DNA from: Dokdonella_A sp051958935
GTDB lineage: Bacteria; Pseudomonadota; Gammaproteobacteria; Xanthomonadales; Rhodanobacteraceae
Assembly: GCF_051958935.1 (NCBI RefSeq)
Contig: NZ_JBQCFP010000104.1
Coordinates: 1 to 41,077, forward strand
Reading direction: 5' to 3'
DNA: 41,077 bases
Shown here: positions 16,065 to 30,695 of the stretch, one piece after another
Numbering within the stretch: the first letter of the stretch is position 1
Layout: each line of letters begins with the position of its first letter
Program-made: the position numbers and the translations under genes
Notes under the pieces: generated by a model
Database searches by the model: none
Told to the model about the DNA's origin: nothing
Seen by the model: only the letters and a program-made list of their open reading frames with translations

Positions 16065-17207
16065 ATGAACGCGAGTTCCCAAAGTGCAGGCGATGCGTTG
16101 GAGATCGATCCGGCCGAGGCGCACCAACGCCAGCAACGTGGTGCGTTGCTGCTCGACGTGCGCGAGGACGACGAGCGGGCCGGCGGCTACGCGAGCGGAT
16201 CGCTCGGCCTTCCGCGCGGCGAGATCGAGCGGCGCATCGCGGCCGTCGCACCATCGCGCGGGCGCGAGATCCTCGCGATCTGCGCGGGCGGCGCACGCTC
16301 GCTGCTCGCCGCGAAGACGCTGCGCGAGCTCGGCTACGCGAACGCGCGCTCCGTCAGCGGTGGTCATGCACGCTGGCGCCTCGAAGGCCTGCCGATGGAG
16401 GGCGGCGCGCTCGACGACGATGCGAGCGAGCGTTACGCACGCCATCTCGTCCTCCCCGAAGTCGGTGTCGCCGGGCAGCAGGCGCTCGCCCGCGCACGCG
16501 TCGCGCTGGTCGGCGCGGGCGGGCTCGGTGCGCCGATCGCGCTCTACCTCGCGGCGGCCGGCGTCGGCACGCTCACCCTCGTCGATGACGACGTGGTCGA
16601 GCGCTCGAACCTGCAGCGCCAGGTCATCCACGCCGACGCGCGCGTCGGCATGCCGAAGGTCGACTCCGCGCGCATCGCGCTCAATGCGCTCAACCCGGGC
16701 GTGCGCGTCGATACCGTGCACGAGCGGCTGCGCGCAGCGAACGTAGAGGCGATCGCGCGCGGGCACGATCTCATCGTCGATGGCGCCGACAACTTCCCGA
16801 CGCGCTATCTGCTCAGCGCCGCGAGCCTGCGCCTCGGCTTGCCGCTCGTGTATGGCGCGGTGCACCGCTTCAGCGGGCAGGTCAGCGTGTTCGATCCGCG
16901 TCGCGCCGATTCGCCATGCTACCGCTGCCTGTTCCCGCAACCGCCGTCTGCAGCGGAAGCACCCAACTGCAGCGAGGCGGGCGTGCTCGGCGTGATGCCG
17001 GGCATCGTCGGCCTGCTGCAGGCTAACGAAGTGCTCAAGCTCCTGCTCGGCATCGGCGAACCGCTGGTCGGCCGGCTGCTCTGCCACGACGCGCTCGCCG
17101 GTACGTTCCGCGAACTGCGCCTGCCGCGCGACCCGGCGTGCCCTGGTTGCGGCGCGGGCGCGACGTTCGCGGGCTACGAGGACATCGCGCGCCTCTGCGC
17201 GGCCTAG
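16065..17207 (+). CDS. moeB: MoeB adenylyltransferase with N-terminal rhodanese domain
   Basis: This 380-residue fusion begins with a rhodanese domain (about 10-115) holding the active-site loop ICAGGARS with Cys73. A ThiF/MoeB domain follows (about 120-375) with GAGGLGAP, SNLQRQ, NCSEAGVLGVMPGIVG and zinc pairs CYRC and CPGC. MoeB adenylates the C-terminus of MoaD; an attached rhodanese could supply the sulfur. The order is opposite to human MOCS3, which has the rhodanese last. ATG at 16053, overlapping the moeA stop, is an alternative start. Confidence 0.92.
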   Translation: MNASSQSAGDALEIDPAEAHQRQQRGALLLDVREDDERAGGYASGSLGLPRGEIERRIAAVAPSRGREILAICAGGARSLLAAKTLRELGYANARSVSGGHARWRLEGLPMEGGALDDDASERYARHLVLPEVGVAGQQALARARVALVGAGGLGAPIALYLAAAGVGTLTLVDDDVVERSNLQRQVIHADARVGMPKVDSARIALNALNPGVRVDTVHERLRAANVEAIARGHDLIVDGADNFPTRYLLSAASLRLGLPLVYGAVHRFSGQVSVFDPRRADSPCYRCLFPQPPSAAEAPNCSEAGVLGVMPGIVGLLQANEVLKLLLGIGEPLVGRLLCHDALAGTFRELRLPRDPACPGCGAGATFAGYEDIARLCAA

Positions 17208-17245
17208 GCCGGGCGAGACGCGTCGGCATCCGCGCTCGCGGCGCC

Positions 17246-17542
17246 TCAGGAGTGCTTCTTCTGCGCCTGTGCGAATGCGGCGAGCTGCTCGGGCGTCGCC
17301 TCCGGCTGGTGCTTCGCCTTCCACCCGGCGAACGGTTCGCCATAGATGCGTTCGCGCGCGGCATCCTTGCCGAGTTCGATGCCGCGCGCGGCGGCCGCTT
17401 CCCGGTACCAGTCGGCGAGGCAGTTGCGGCAGAAACCGCCGGTGATCATGAGGTCGATGTTCTGCACGTCGGTGCGCGCGCGCAGGTGTTCGAGCAGGCG
17501 GCGGAACGCGGCCGCTTCGAGTTCGGTTTCCAGGGTGGACAT
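17246..17542 (-). CDS. DUF1244 family protein
   Basis: This 98-residue protein starts MSTLETELEAAAFRRLLEHL and contains the family core DLMITGGFCRNCLADWYREAA, with two cysteines three residues apart, then IYGEPFAGWKAKHQ. DUF1244 proteins are small, widespread in proteobacteria and of unknown function; the CxxC suggests metal or redox chemistry but nothing shows it. GGAGG seven bases upstream fits the ATG. It is convergent with moeB (38 bp gap) and divergent from folD. Confidence 0.9.
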   Translation of the reverse strand: MSTLETELEAAAFRRLLEHLRARTDVQNIDLMITGGFCRNCLADWYREAAAARGIELGKDAARERIYGEPFAGWKAKHQPEATPEQLAAFAQAQKKHS

Positions 17543-17590
17543 GGCGCCTCCGGTGCACCGCGCGGTTTGAGCCGCGCCGCGCGGGCGTGG

Positions 17591-17596
17591 GATAAT
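17591..17596 (+). promoter_or_regulatory. candidate -10 box of folD
   Basis: GATAAT lies 24-29 bases before the folD ATG and would give a leader of about 17 nt. On the minus strand the same spot reads CATTATCC, so it might serve the divergent DUF1244 gene too. Confidence 0.4.
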
Positions 17597-17619
17597 GCCT
17601 GCTTTCGCCTGGAATCGAA

Positions 17620-18474
17620 ATGACCGCGCGACTCCTCGACGGCCGCCGCATCGCCGATGACCTGCTCGACGGCGTCGCCGCGCGCGTGCGTGCGCGCGTG
17701 GCCGCGGGAAGGCCGGCGCCGGGGCTCGCGGTGATCCTCGTCGGCGCGGATCCGGCGTCGGCGGTCTACGTGCGCAACAAGCGCCGCGCCTGCAAGCATG
17801 TCGGTTTCCGTTCGTTCGACCACGATCTCCCGGCCGATACGAGCGAAGGCGACCTCGTCGCCCTGATCGACCGCCTCAACGCCGACCCCGACGTGCACGG
17901 CATCCTGCTGCAGTTGCCGCTTCCGGCGGGCATCAATCCCACCCCGCTGATCGATCGCATCGACGCGCGCAAGGACGTCGACGGCTTCCAAGCCGAGAAC
18001 GTCGGCCGCCTCGCCCTGCGCCAGCGCGGCCTGCGGCCGTGCACGCCGAAGGGCGTGATGACCTTGCTCGCGCACACCGATCGTCCGGTGCGCGGGCGCA
18101 AGGCGGTGGTGGTCGGCGTGTCGAACCACGTCGGGCGACCGCTCATCCTCGAGCTGCTGCTCGCCGGCTGCACGACCACCGGCTGCCACAAGTTCACCCA
18201 GGACCTGCGCCACGAGGTCGCCGACGGCGATATCGTCGTCGTCGCTGCCGGCAAGCCCGGGCTCGTGAAGGGCGAGTGGATCAAGCCGGGTGCGGTCGTC
18301 ATCGACGTCGGCATCAATCGCCTCGACGACGGCAGGCTCGTCGGCGACGTCGAGTTCGAGTCGGCGTCCGAGCGCGCGTCGTGGATCACGCCGGTGCCCG
18401 GCGGCGTCGGGCCGATGACGGTGGCGACGCTGATGGAAAATACGCTGGACGCGGCCGAGACCTTTTTTGACTGA
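17620..18474 (+). CDS. folD: methylenetetrahydrofolate dehydrogenase/cyclohydrolase
   Basis: This 284-residue protein matches FolD end to end. VILVGADPASAVYVRNKRRA holds the catalytic Tyr-Lys region, then come GILLQLPLP, DVDGFQAENVGRLAL, the NADP loop VVVGVSNHVGRP and PVPGGVGPMTVATLMENT. It interconverts 5,10-methylene-THF and 10-formyl-THF, feeding purine synthesis and formyl-Met. It is a single gene with its own promoter box; the TRAP operon starts 37 bp after its stop. Confidence 0.97.
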   Translation: MTARLLDGRRIADDLLDGVAARVRARVAAGRPAPGLAVILVGADPASAVYVRNKRRACKHVGFRSFDHDLPADTSEGDLVALIDRLNADPDVHGILLQLPLPAGINPTPLIDRIDARKDVDGFQAENVGRLALRQRGLRPCTPKGVMTLLAHTDRPVRGRKAVVVGVSNHVGRPLILELLLAGCTTTGCHKFTQDLRHEVADGDIVVVAAGKPGLVKGEWIKPGAVVIDVGINRLDDGRLVGDVEFESASERASWITPVPGGVGPMTVATLMENTLDAAETFFD

Positions 18475-18511
18475 AGCCCGCGCGGTGATCCGCGCGGGAA
18501 GCGAGACGCCC

Positions 18512-19357
18512 ATGATGCCCATTCGAGTCCTTCTCCTCGGCGGCCTGCTGCTCCTGGCCGGCTGCGCCGGTGTCGTCAATCGCGCGAGCCAGCGCCTGGC
18601 GGACAGTCTCACCGCCGGCGTGCTCGACCAGGACGACGTCGAGCTCGCGCGCGACGGCATTCCGTCGTGGCTGCTGCTGGTCGATGGCGTGATCCATGGC
18701 GATCCGCAGAACACGGGCGCGTTGATGGCAGGCTCGCGCCTGTACGGCGCATACGCGGGCGGCTTCGTCGACGATCCGGTGCGCGTGAAGCGCCTCGCCG
18801 CGCACAGTTTCGACTACGCCAAACGCGCGACCTGCCTCACGAGCGAGGCGCTGTGCAAGGTGATCGACGCACCGTTCGAACCGTTCCAGGCGGAAGTCGC
18901 GCGCGCGAAGGACGCGGGCGTGCTCTATACGCTCGCATCGGCCTGGGCCGGCTGGATCCAGTCCAACAGCGACGACTGGAAGGCGATCGCCGACATTCCG
19001 AAGGTGCAGGCGTTGCTCGAGCGCGTGGTCGTGCTCGCGCCGGAACACGCGAACGGCGAGCCGTACATGTACCTCGGCGTGCTCGCGACGCTGCGCCCGG
19101 CGAGCCTTGGCGGCAAGCCGGAAGAGGGCAAGGCCGACTTCGAGAAGGCGCTTGCAATGTCGGGCGGCCGCAACCAGATGGTGCGCGTCCTCTACGCACA
19201 GCATTACGCACGACTCGTGTTCGACCGGGAGCTGCATGACGCACTGCTCCACGAGGCCATCGCGGCGGATCCGCACGCGCCGGGACTCACCCTGATCAAT
19301 ACGCTCGCCCAGCAGCGTGCCCGCGCACTGCTCGAATCGGGCAAGGATTTCTTCTGA
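18512..19357 (+). CDS. TRAP transporter TatT component lipoprotein
   Basis: This 281-residue lipoprotein (MMPIRVLLLGGLLLLAGC, Cys18) matches the TatT family. These are helical TPR-like lipoproteins known from Treponema, where TatT forms a trimer that pairs with a TRAP substrate-binding protein. Recognisable parts are YGAYAGGFVDDPVRVKRLAAHSFDYAKRA and MYLGVLATLRPASLGGKPE. Its place directly before dctP, 32 bp away, supports the role. It probably sits in the periplasm and helps deliver ligand, perhaps a hydrophobic one. The ATG at 18512 is chosen for the signal peptide; the frame runs back to 18467. Confidence 0.85.
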   Translation: MMPIRVLLLGGLLLLAGCAGVVNRASQRLADSLTAGVLDQDDVELARDGIPSWLLLVDGVIHGDPQNTGALMAGSRLYGAYAGGFVDDPVRVKRLAAHSFDYAKRATCLTSEALCKVIDAPFEPFQAEVARAKDAGVLYTLASAWAGWIQSNSDDWKAIADIPKVQALLERVVVLAPEHANGEPYMYLGVLATLRPASLGGKPEEGKADFEKALAMSGGRNQMVRVLYAQHYARLVFDRELHDALLHEAIAADPHAPGLTLINTLAQQRARALLESGKDFF

Positions 19358-19389
19358 GGGCGCTCGCCCCACACACGATGGAAACGACC

Positions 19390-20394
19390 ATGAATCGCTT
19401 GAACAAGACCCTGCTCGCCGCCGCGCTCGCGCTCGTTGCCGGCGTGGCCGATGCGGCGACGTTGAAGATCGCCACGATTGCTCCGGACGGCACCGCCTGG
19501 ATGCGCGAGATGCGCGCGGCCGGCGAGGCGATCAAGTCGAAGACCGAAGGCCGCGTCGAGATGAAGTTCTATCCCGGCGGCGTCATGGGCGACGACGCGA
19601 CCGTGCTGCGCAAGATGAAGATCGGTCAGCTGCAGGGCGGTGCCTTTACCGGCGGCGAGGCCTCTATCATGAGCAAGGACGCGCAGATCTACAGCCTGCC
19701 TTTCATGTTCCGCAGCCAGGACGAAGTGGACAAGGTGCGCGCCAAGCTCGATCCGCTCCTGAAGCAGCAATTCGCGAAGGATGGTTACGAACTGCTCGGC
19801 ATCAGCGGCGGCGGTTTCGCGTACCTCATGAGCACGCGCGTGATCAAGACGCGCGACGACCTCAAGGCCGCCAAGGTGTGGGTGCCGCAGGGCGACAAGG
19901 TCGCCGAACTCGGCTTCAAGGCGGCTGGCGTCACGCCGATCCCGCTGCCGCTGTCCGACGTCTACACGAGCCTGCAGACCGGGCTCATCGATTCCGCGGC
20001 GAACACGCCCTCGGGCGCGCTCGCGTTCCAGTGGCACACGAAGATCAAGCACATCGTGGACCTGCCCCTCAGCTACGTCGTCGGCGAAGTCGTCCTCGAC
20101 AAGAAGGCGTTCGACGCGCTCGGCGCCGAGGACCAGAAGGTCGTCGAGGCGGAGTTCGCGGCCGGTTTCGCTCGCCTGGAAACGGGCAATCGCAACGACA
20201 ACACCTCCGCGCGCGAGGCGCTCAAGCAGCAGGGCATCAGCTTCGACGCGCCATCCGAGGCCGAACGGAAGAACTGGCAGGCAGTCGGCGAGGCCGTGTT
20301 CAAGCAGCTCGAGGGCGAGGGCGCACTGTCGCCGCAGATGCTCGCGGCGCTCACCGCGGCGCTCGCCGAGGCGCGCGGCGGATCGGCCAAATGA
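19390..20394 (+). CDS. dctP: TRAP transporter substrate-binding protein DctP
   Basis: This 334-residue periplasmic protein has a signal peptide (MNRLNKTLLAAALALVAGVADA) and the DctP fold: LKIATIAPDGTAWMREMRAAGEAIKSKT at the start, FYPGGVMGDDATVLRKM, and LPLSDVYTSLQTGLIDSAANTP, where the conserved ligand Arg seen in sialate and C4-dicarboxylate binders is not present. The substrate is unknown. ATG at 19378 (METTMNR) is an alternative start. It overlaps dctQ by 4 bp. Confidence 0.9.
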   Translation: MNRLNKTLLAAALALVAGVADAATLKIATIAPDGTAWMREMRAAGEAIKSKTEGRVEMKFYPGGVMGDDATVLRKMKIGQLQGGAFTGGEASIMSKDAQIYSLPFMFRSQDEVDKVRAKLDPLLKQQFAKDGYELLGISGGGFAYLMSTRVIKTRDDLKAAKVWVPQGDKVAELGFKAAGVTPIPLPLSDVYTSLQTGLIDSAANTPSGALAFQWHTKIKHIVDLPLSYVVGEVVLDKKAFDALGAEDQKVVEAEFAAGFARLETGNRNDNTSAREALKQQGISFDAPSEAERKNWQAVGEAVFKQLEGEGALSPQMLAALTAALAEARGGSAK

Positions 20395-20894
20395 CGACCT
20401 CGGGCAGGGCCCTCGCGCGCTGGATCGAGCGCGTCGAGACCGGCCTCGTCGCCGTGCTCGTGCTCGCGATGGTCGTGCTCGCCGGCGCGCAGATCCTGCT
20501 GCGCAACGTGTTCGAAAGCGGCCTCTCGTGGGCCGATCCGCTGCTGCGCGCGATGGTCCTGTGGGCGGCGATGCTCGGTGCGCTCGCCGCCGCGCGCGAC
20601 GACAAGCACATCGGCCTCGACCTCGTGACGCACTTCGTGCGCGGTCGCACGCGCCGCGTATTGCGCGTCGCCACCCTGCTGTTCGCCGCTGCGGTGGCCG
20701 CGGCGATGGCGTGGTATGGCGTTGCGCTCGTTCAGCTCGACATCGACTCCGGCGCGGCGACGGCGGGCGTTCCGAACTGGGCGATCGAGGCGATCGTGCC
20801 GGTCGGTTTCGGCCTGCTCGCGCTGCGTCTCGCCGTGCGTGCATTCCTGCCGCCGCGCAGCGATGCGCCCGCGCTCGCGCCGGAGCTGCCGTGA
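20391..20894 (+). CDS. dctQ: TRAP transporter small permease DctQ
   Basis: This 167-residue membrane protein has four hydrophobic helices, with VFESGLSWADPLLRAMVLWAAMLGA and DDKHIGLDLVTHF typical of the DctQ family. It pairs with the large DctM subunit for sodium-driven uptake. The ATG overlaps the dctP stop and its own stop overlaps the dctM GTG, so the three are tightly coupled. Confidence 0.92.
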   Translation: MTTSGRALARWIERVETGLVAVLVLAMVVLAGAQILLRNVFESGLSWADPLLRAMVLWAAMLGALAAARDDKHIGLDLVTHFVRGRTRRVLRVATLLFAAAVAAAMAWYGVALVQLDIDSGAATAGVPNWAIEAIVPVGFGLLALRLAVRAFLPPRSDAPALAPELP

Positions 20895-22134
20895 TCTGGC
20901 TCGTCGCGGGTCTCCTGGTCGTCCTCGCGGCGCTCGGCGCGCCGCTGTTCGCCCTGATCGCGGCGGTCGCGCTGCTCGGCTTCCATGCGGCGGGGCAGGA
21001 CGGCGTCGCGGTCGCGGTCGAGTTCTACCGCCTCGCCGACATGCCGGCGCTGATCGCGATCCCGCTGTTCACGCTCGCCGGCTACCTGCTCGCCGAGAGC
21101 CAGGCGCCGCAGCGCATGGTGCGCGTGACGAACGCGCTGCTCGGCTGGCTGCCGGGCGGCCTCGCGATCGTCGCGGTGATCGCCTGCGCGATGTTCACCG
21201 CCTTCACCGGCGCGACCGGTGTCACGATCGTCGCGCTCGGCGCGGTGCTGTACCCGGCGTTGCTGCAGCAAAAATACGGCGAGAAGTTTTCGCTCGGCCT
21301 GCTCACCGCGTCGGGCAGCCTCGGACTCATCCTCGTGCCCTCGATGCCGCTGATCCTCTACGGCGTCGTCGCGCAGCAGTTCCACACGACGCCGCCGGTG
21401 ACGATCGACGCGCTGTTCAAGGCCGGCGTGCTGCCGTGCGCGTTGATGGTGCTGCTGCTCGGCATCTACAGCGTCTGGCATGCGCGGCGCGTGGGCGTGG
21501 TGCGCTCGAAGGTGTCCGGCGGCGAACTGCTCGCGGCGCTGCGCGGTGCGGCCTGGGACATCCCGCTGCCGTTCGTGATCCTCGGCGGCATCTATTCGGG
21601 CAAGCTCGCCGCGTCCGAAGCCGCGGCCGCGACCGCGTTGTACGTGCTGGTCGTGACCGTGTTGATCCGGCGCGAGATCCCGCTGCGCAAGCTCCCCGCG
21701 ATCGCGCGCGAGGCGATGCTGCTGGTCGGCGCGATCCTCGTTATCCTCGGCTTCTCGCTCGCGCTCACCAACTGGCTCATCGACGCCGAGGTGCCGGAGA
21801 AGCTGTTCCAGGCGATCCAGGGCCACATCACGAGTCGCGGCACGTTCCTGCTCATCCTCAACGTGTTCCTGCTCGTGTTCGGCATGCTGCTCGAGGGTTT
21901 CCCGGCAATCATCATCCTCGTGCCGCTCGTGCTGCCGGTCGCGCTGCACTACGGCATCGACCCGATCCACCTTGGCATCGTGTTCCTCGCCAACCTGCAG
22001 CTCGGCATCTTCCTGCCACCGGTCGGCATGAACCTGTTCATCGCGAGCATGCGCTTCGACAAGCCGGTGATCACGCTGGTGCGCGCGAGCCTGCCGTTCT
22101 TCCTGATCTTGTTCGCCGCGGTACTCGCGATCAC

Positions 22135-24924
<2,790 letters not shown>

Positions 24925-24979
24925 GGCTCCTCCTCGCGCGGATGCTACCTCGCGCCTGCCGCGGCGTCTGCCGTGCCGT

Positions 24980-27694
<2,715 letters not shown>

Positions 27695-27720
27695 CGATCC
27701 CCTCCGCTTCCCCTCGTCCG

Positions 27721-27810
27721 ATTCTACGTCGGCGTGTGACCAGTTCGAGCCGCCGACGGTGCCGCGATGCTGACGGCGGGCGTGCGCGGCATTACCATCG
27801 GCCCAGGAGG
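27721..27810. promoter_or_regulatory. divergent promoter region of kinases and sigma factor
   Basis: On the minus strand TAGAAT (27726 to 27721) would give the kinase pair a leader of about 20 nt. On the plus strand TACCAT (27793-27798) stands before AGGAGG (27805-27810), the ribosome binding site of the sigma gene. No matching -35 boxes were found. Confidence 0.4.
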
Positions 27811-27815
27811 GGCCC

Positions 27816-28388
27816 ATGAGCAGCGACAACCCGGAACTGACCCGCGTCATCGCCGCCAGCGCGAGCGACTCCGAGGCACGCGAGGAAGCGCTGCGGCTCG
27901 TCTACGACGACCTGCTGCGCATCGCGCGCGCCGAACTCGGTCGCCACCGGCGCGGCGACACGCTCAACACGCGCGTGCTCGTCAACGAGGCCTACCTCAA
28001 GCTGTTCGAGGGGCGTGCCGGCGTGTTCGAGAACCGCGTGCACTTCTTCGCGACCGCCGCGCGCGCGATGCGCCAGGTGGTGATCGACTACGCGCGTGCG
28101 CGCCTCGCCGAGCGCCGCGGCGCCGGCGCCGAGCACGTCTCGCTCGATGTGCTGGAGGGCGCACCGCTGCCGGTCGACGAACAGGCGGCCCAGCTGGTCG
28201 GCATGGACCGCGCGATGGAAAAGCTCGCGCTGCTCGATCCGCGCCTCGTGCAAGTGGTCGAGATGCGCTTTTTCGCCGGCCTCGAGGTCAAGCAGATCGC
28301 CGAACTCCTCGGCGTGTCGGAACCGACCATCAAGCGCGACACGCGCGCCGCGAAGGCGTTCCTGCAGAAGGAACTCGAGGCGGCCTGA
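27816..28388 (+). CDS. ECF-like RNA polymerase sigma factor (TIGR02999 type)
   Basis: This 190-residue protein has sigma region 2 (about 20-92, with LNTRVLVNEAYLKLFEG and FFATAARAMRQVVIDYARAR) and region 4 (about 132-187, MRFFAGLEVKQIAELLGVSEPTIKRDTRAAKAFL). The layout matches the TIGR02999/PF07638 group, which is often beside Ser/Thr kinases. In region 2.2 the acidic DAED patch of ordinary ECF factors is missing; residues 49-54 are TLNTRV. No anti-sigma factor is nearby, while two kinases are divergent. It may be switched on by phosphorylation, as shown for Vibrio EcfP; this is inference. Confidence 0.9.
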   Translation: MSSDNPELTRVIAASASDSEAREEALRLVYDDLLRIARAELGRHRRGDTLNTRVLVNEAYLKLFEGRAGVFENRVHFFATAARAMRQVVIDYARARLAERRGAGAEHVSLDVLEGAPLPVDEQAAQLVGMDRAMEKLALLDPRLVQVVEMRFFAGLEVKQIAELLGVSEPTIKRDTRAAKAFLQKELEAA

Positions 28389-28393
28389 TTCGT

Positions 28394-29752
28394 TCACGGC
28401 GTCTCCATGCCGTTCTGGAAGATGCGATCGAGCGTGAAGGCGGCGACCGCGAAGTCGTAATCGTTCGTGTTCGCCTCGTACAAGGTCGCGCCGGCGACGA
28501 GGATGCGCCCGCCCTGGTAGGCGACCGCATGGCCGAAGTCCTGCTGCCCGAACGAGCCGAAGTCGTGCACGGCATAGCCCGCGGGTGCGGCGAACTCGAG
28601 CGCGTCCAGCGCGAGCGACGGGGTGAGCCGCGCGATGAACAGCTCGGATGGTGCGTTCTGCGCCGACACGTAGCTGCCTGCGACGAGCCAGCGACCGTCG
28701 GGCTGCGGCAGCAGCGCGGAGAACGTGACGCTGTAACCGAGGTTGTAGTCGCCGCTGTCATCGCCGTGCGGACAGCTGACGCCGCCACCGCTGGCGAAAT
28801 AGCACTGCGAGAACCCGCGTGACGTGGGATTCATGTGGTTGCCGATCGCGACGTACTGGTTCCAGTGCGCGTTCCATACGACATCGGTGAATTCCGATTT
28901 CGAGCTCGGCGAACGCGCGTAGCCATGCCCCCCGCTGAACTCCGCATCGACGATGCCGTCGGCGCCGACATGGACGATCACGCCGAAATGCGCAGCGTCG
29001 ACGTCGTAAGCCGAGCCCGCGGTGACGAACGAGCCGTCGGGATTGCCGCGGATACGCGTCGCGTCGAACGACACGAACGGCGCTCCCGTGAAGGTGGTCT
29101 TGCCGCCGTTGCCGAAACCCGCATCGAACGTGCCATCGGCGAGGAGGCGCACCACCGCAAGCGTCGTCCCCGTGTCGGTCGAGGCGTAGCCCGCGAGCAC
29201 GATCTTGCCGTCCGGTTGCACGAGGATCGAGTTGGCGACGTCGGTCTTGAAGCCGCCGATATTGAAATCCGGGTAGGCGCACGGCGACTGGCCGCCGGCG
29301 AAGTCGGCGAGTTCGCCCGCGGGGTCGAAGCGGCAAACGAGGAAACTCGTGTCCGCGCCCGAGACCTGCGTGGACCCTGCGACGAGCAGATAGCCTTCCG
29401 CATCGAGCACGGCGCTCGTCACGTTGATCGACGTCTGGCCCGACGGTGCGACGACCTTTCCCAGGCCTTCGCTGCCGTAATCGTAGTCGACGTCACCATT
29501 CGCGAGCAGGCGCGCAATGCCGATCTTGCGGCCGCTCGCGCTGTCGACGTCGCCGACGAGATAGCTGCGCCCCCGTGCATCGACGACGATCGCGCGGGCG
29601 TAGTCCTTGTCGGTGTTGCCCTCGTCGAACGAGACGGTGCGCTGGCCGGCGGAACCAAAGGAGCCGTCGAGTTGGCCGTCGAGGGCCTGGGCGCGGGCGC
29701 CGCCCGTCGTGGCGAGGATGAGGGGCAGGGCGAGCAGCGGCGAGGTACGCAT
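28394..29752 (-). CDS. secreted delta-60 repeat protein
   Basis: This 452-residue protein has a signal peptide (MRTSPLLALPLILATTGGARA) and repeats of the delta-60 type, such as LDGSFGSAGQRTVSF, ILVQPDGKIVLAGYASTD, RLLADGTFDAGFGNGG and LLPQPDGRWLVAGSYV. These form a beta-propeller-like fold, probably outside the inner membrane. The end is IFQNGMETP, close to the IF-x-x-G-F-E endings I recall on secreted proteins of this order. The longer frame upstream is rejected because the signal peptide starts here. It ends five bases from the sigma gene, tail to tail. Function unknown. Confidence 0.8.
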   Translation of the reverse strand: MRTSPLLALPLILATTGGARAQALDGQLDGSFGSAGQRTVSFDEGNTDKDYARAIVVDARGRSYLVGDVDSASGRKIGIARLLANGDVDYDYGSEGLGKVVAPSGQTSINVTSAVLDAEGYLLVAGSTQVSGADTSFLVCRFDPAGELADFAGGQSPCAYPDFNIGGFKTDVANSILVQPDGKIVLAGYASTDTGTTLAVVRLLADGTFDAGFGNGGKTTFTGAPFVSFDATRIRGNPDGSFVTAGSAYDVDAAHFGVIVHVGADGIVDAEFSGGHGYARSPSSKSEFTDVVWNAHWNQYVAIGNHMNPTSRGFSQCYFASGGGVSCPHGDDSGDYNLGYSVTFSALLPQPDGRWLVAGSYVSAQNAPSELFIARLTPSLALDALEFAAPAGYAVHDFGSFGQQDFGHAVAYQGGRILVAGATLYEANTNDYDFAVAAFTLDRIFQNGMETP

Positions 29753-29831
29753 GACGATGGCTCCGAAGATGCGGCGAAGCGCCGCTCGTCTCCACCTACG
29801 CAAACCGGACGGGGCAGGGATCATCCGACGC

Positions 29832-29837
29832 TAGAAT
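29832..29837 (+). promoter_or_regulatory. -10 box of truC, leaderless arrangement
   Basis: TAGAAT ends six bases before the truC ATG at 29844, so transcription would begin at or next to the start codon. No ribosome binding site is present between them. Confidence 0.5.
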
Positions 29838-29843
29838 CGCGCG

Positions 29844-30557
29844 ATGACCGCGCTCGCCTTGCTCCATGCCGACGACGACCTGCTCGCGATCGACAAGCCC
29901 GCCGGGCTTGCCGTGCATCGCAGCCGCCTTGTCGGCGCCGACGAGGATTACCTCATGGACCGCCTGCGCCTGCAGGTCGAAGGTCCGCTGCATGCGGTGC
30001 ACCGGCTCGACCGCGCGACCAGCGGCGTGCTGCTCGTCGCGCGCCATGCCGCGGCAGCGGCCGACCTCGGCCGCCAGCTGATGGCGCGCTCGGTTGCCAA
30101 GACCTACCTCGCGGTCGTGCGCGGCTGGCCGGCCGAGCAGGGCGAAATCGACTACCCGCTTTCGGGATCGAGCCTCGCGGGCGAGGCAAAGCCCGCGCTC
30201 ACGCGCTGGCGCCGGCTCGCGACGGTCGAGGTGCCGATCCCGCAATGGCGCTATCCGCAGCAGAGCTACTCCCTGCTCGAGGTGTCGCCGGAAACCGGTC
30301 GCTACCGGCAGATCCGCCGCCATTTCCACCACATCTCGCACCACCTGCTCGGCGACACGAGCCATGGCCGCGGCGACCACAATCGGCTGATCCGCCAGCA
30401 TTACGGCGTGCATCGGCTGCTGCTGCACGCATGGAGGATCGAGGTGCGCCACCCGGCCACGGGCGAGCTGCTGCGCCTCGAGGCGCCGCTCGACGCCGCC
30501 TGGCAGCGGCTGCTGGCTGCGTTCGGCTGGGAAGCCGCGCTGGCCGGGCATGCGTGA
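29844..30557 (+). CDS. truC: tRNA pseudouridine(65) synthase TruC
   Basis: This 237-residue RluA-type synthase has the catalytic Asp in HAVHRLDRATSGVLL (Asp at residue 56), KTYLAVVRG and the RYRQIRRHF core. The stretch GDTSHGRGDHNRLIRQHYG near residue 178 is the mark of TruC rather than RluA, RluC or RluD. TruC makes pseudouridine 65 in tRNA-Ile and tRNA-Asp. It is divergent from the delta-60 gene, with a TAGAAT box just before its ATG. Confidence 0.9.
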   Translation: MTALALLHADDDLLAIDKPAGLAVHRSRLVGADEDYLMDRLRLQVEGPLHAVHRLDRATSGVLLVARHAAAAADLGRQLMARSVAKTYLAVVRGWPAEQGEIDYPLSGSSLAGEAKPALTRWRRLATVEVPIPQWRYPQQSYSLLEVSPETGRYRQIRRHFHHISHHLLGDTSHGRGDHNRLIRQHYGVHRLLLHAWRIEVRHPATGELLRLEAPLDAAWQRLLAAFGWEAALAGHA

Positions 30558-30630
30558 CACGCGACAGGACGGCGCAGCTCCGTAGCCTCTCGGATGGCAT
30601 GCGCTGCCTCCAACCAGCCCTTGGATTCAC

Positions 30631-30690
30631 TGGTTCCCGTGACCGGGCTACGAACCATGGGTAGCGAGGACGCCGCGACCCCTGTAAAAT
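30631..30690 (+). promoter_or_regulatory. guaB upstream region: hairpin and -10 box
   Basis: TGGTTC (30631-30636) and GAACCA (30652-30657) can pair around CCG-TGAC-CGG. TAAAAT (30685-30690) lies five bases before the guaB ATG, so the message would be leaderless or nearly so. AGGG between them is too close to the ATG to be a normal ribosome binding site. Confidence 0.45.
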
Positions 30691-30695
30691 AGGGC

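Noticed and set aside
27727..27746. ECF-type promoter (GAACT ... CGTA) before the kinase operon
   Set aside because: The two elements are 13 bases apart, too short for the 15-17 base spacing of ECF promoters. A feedback loop through the sigma factor is therefore not supported by sequence.
30558..30695. A tRNA or riboswitch upstream of guaB
   Set aside because: A 6-bp stem is present but no cloverleaf, T-loop or known aptamer core could be built.
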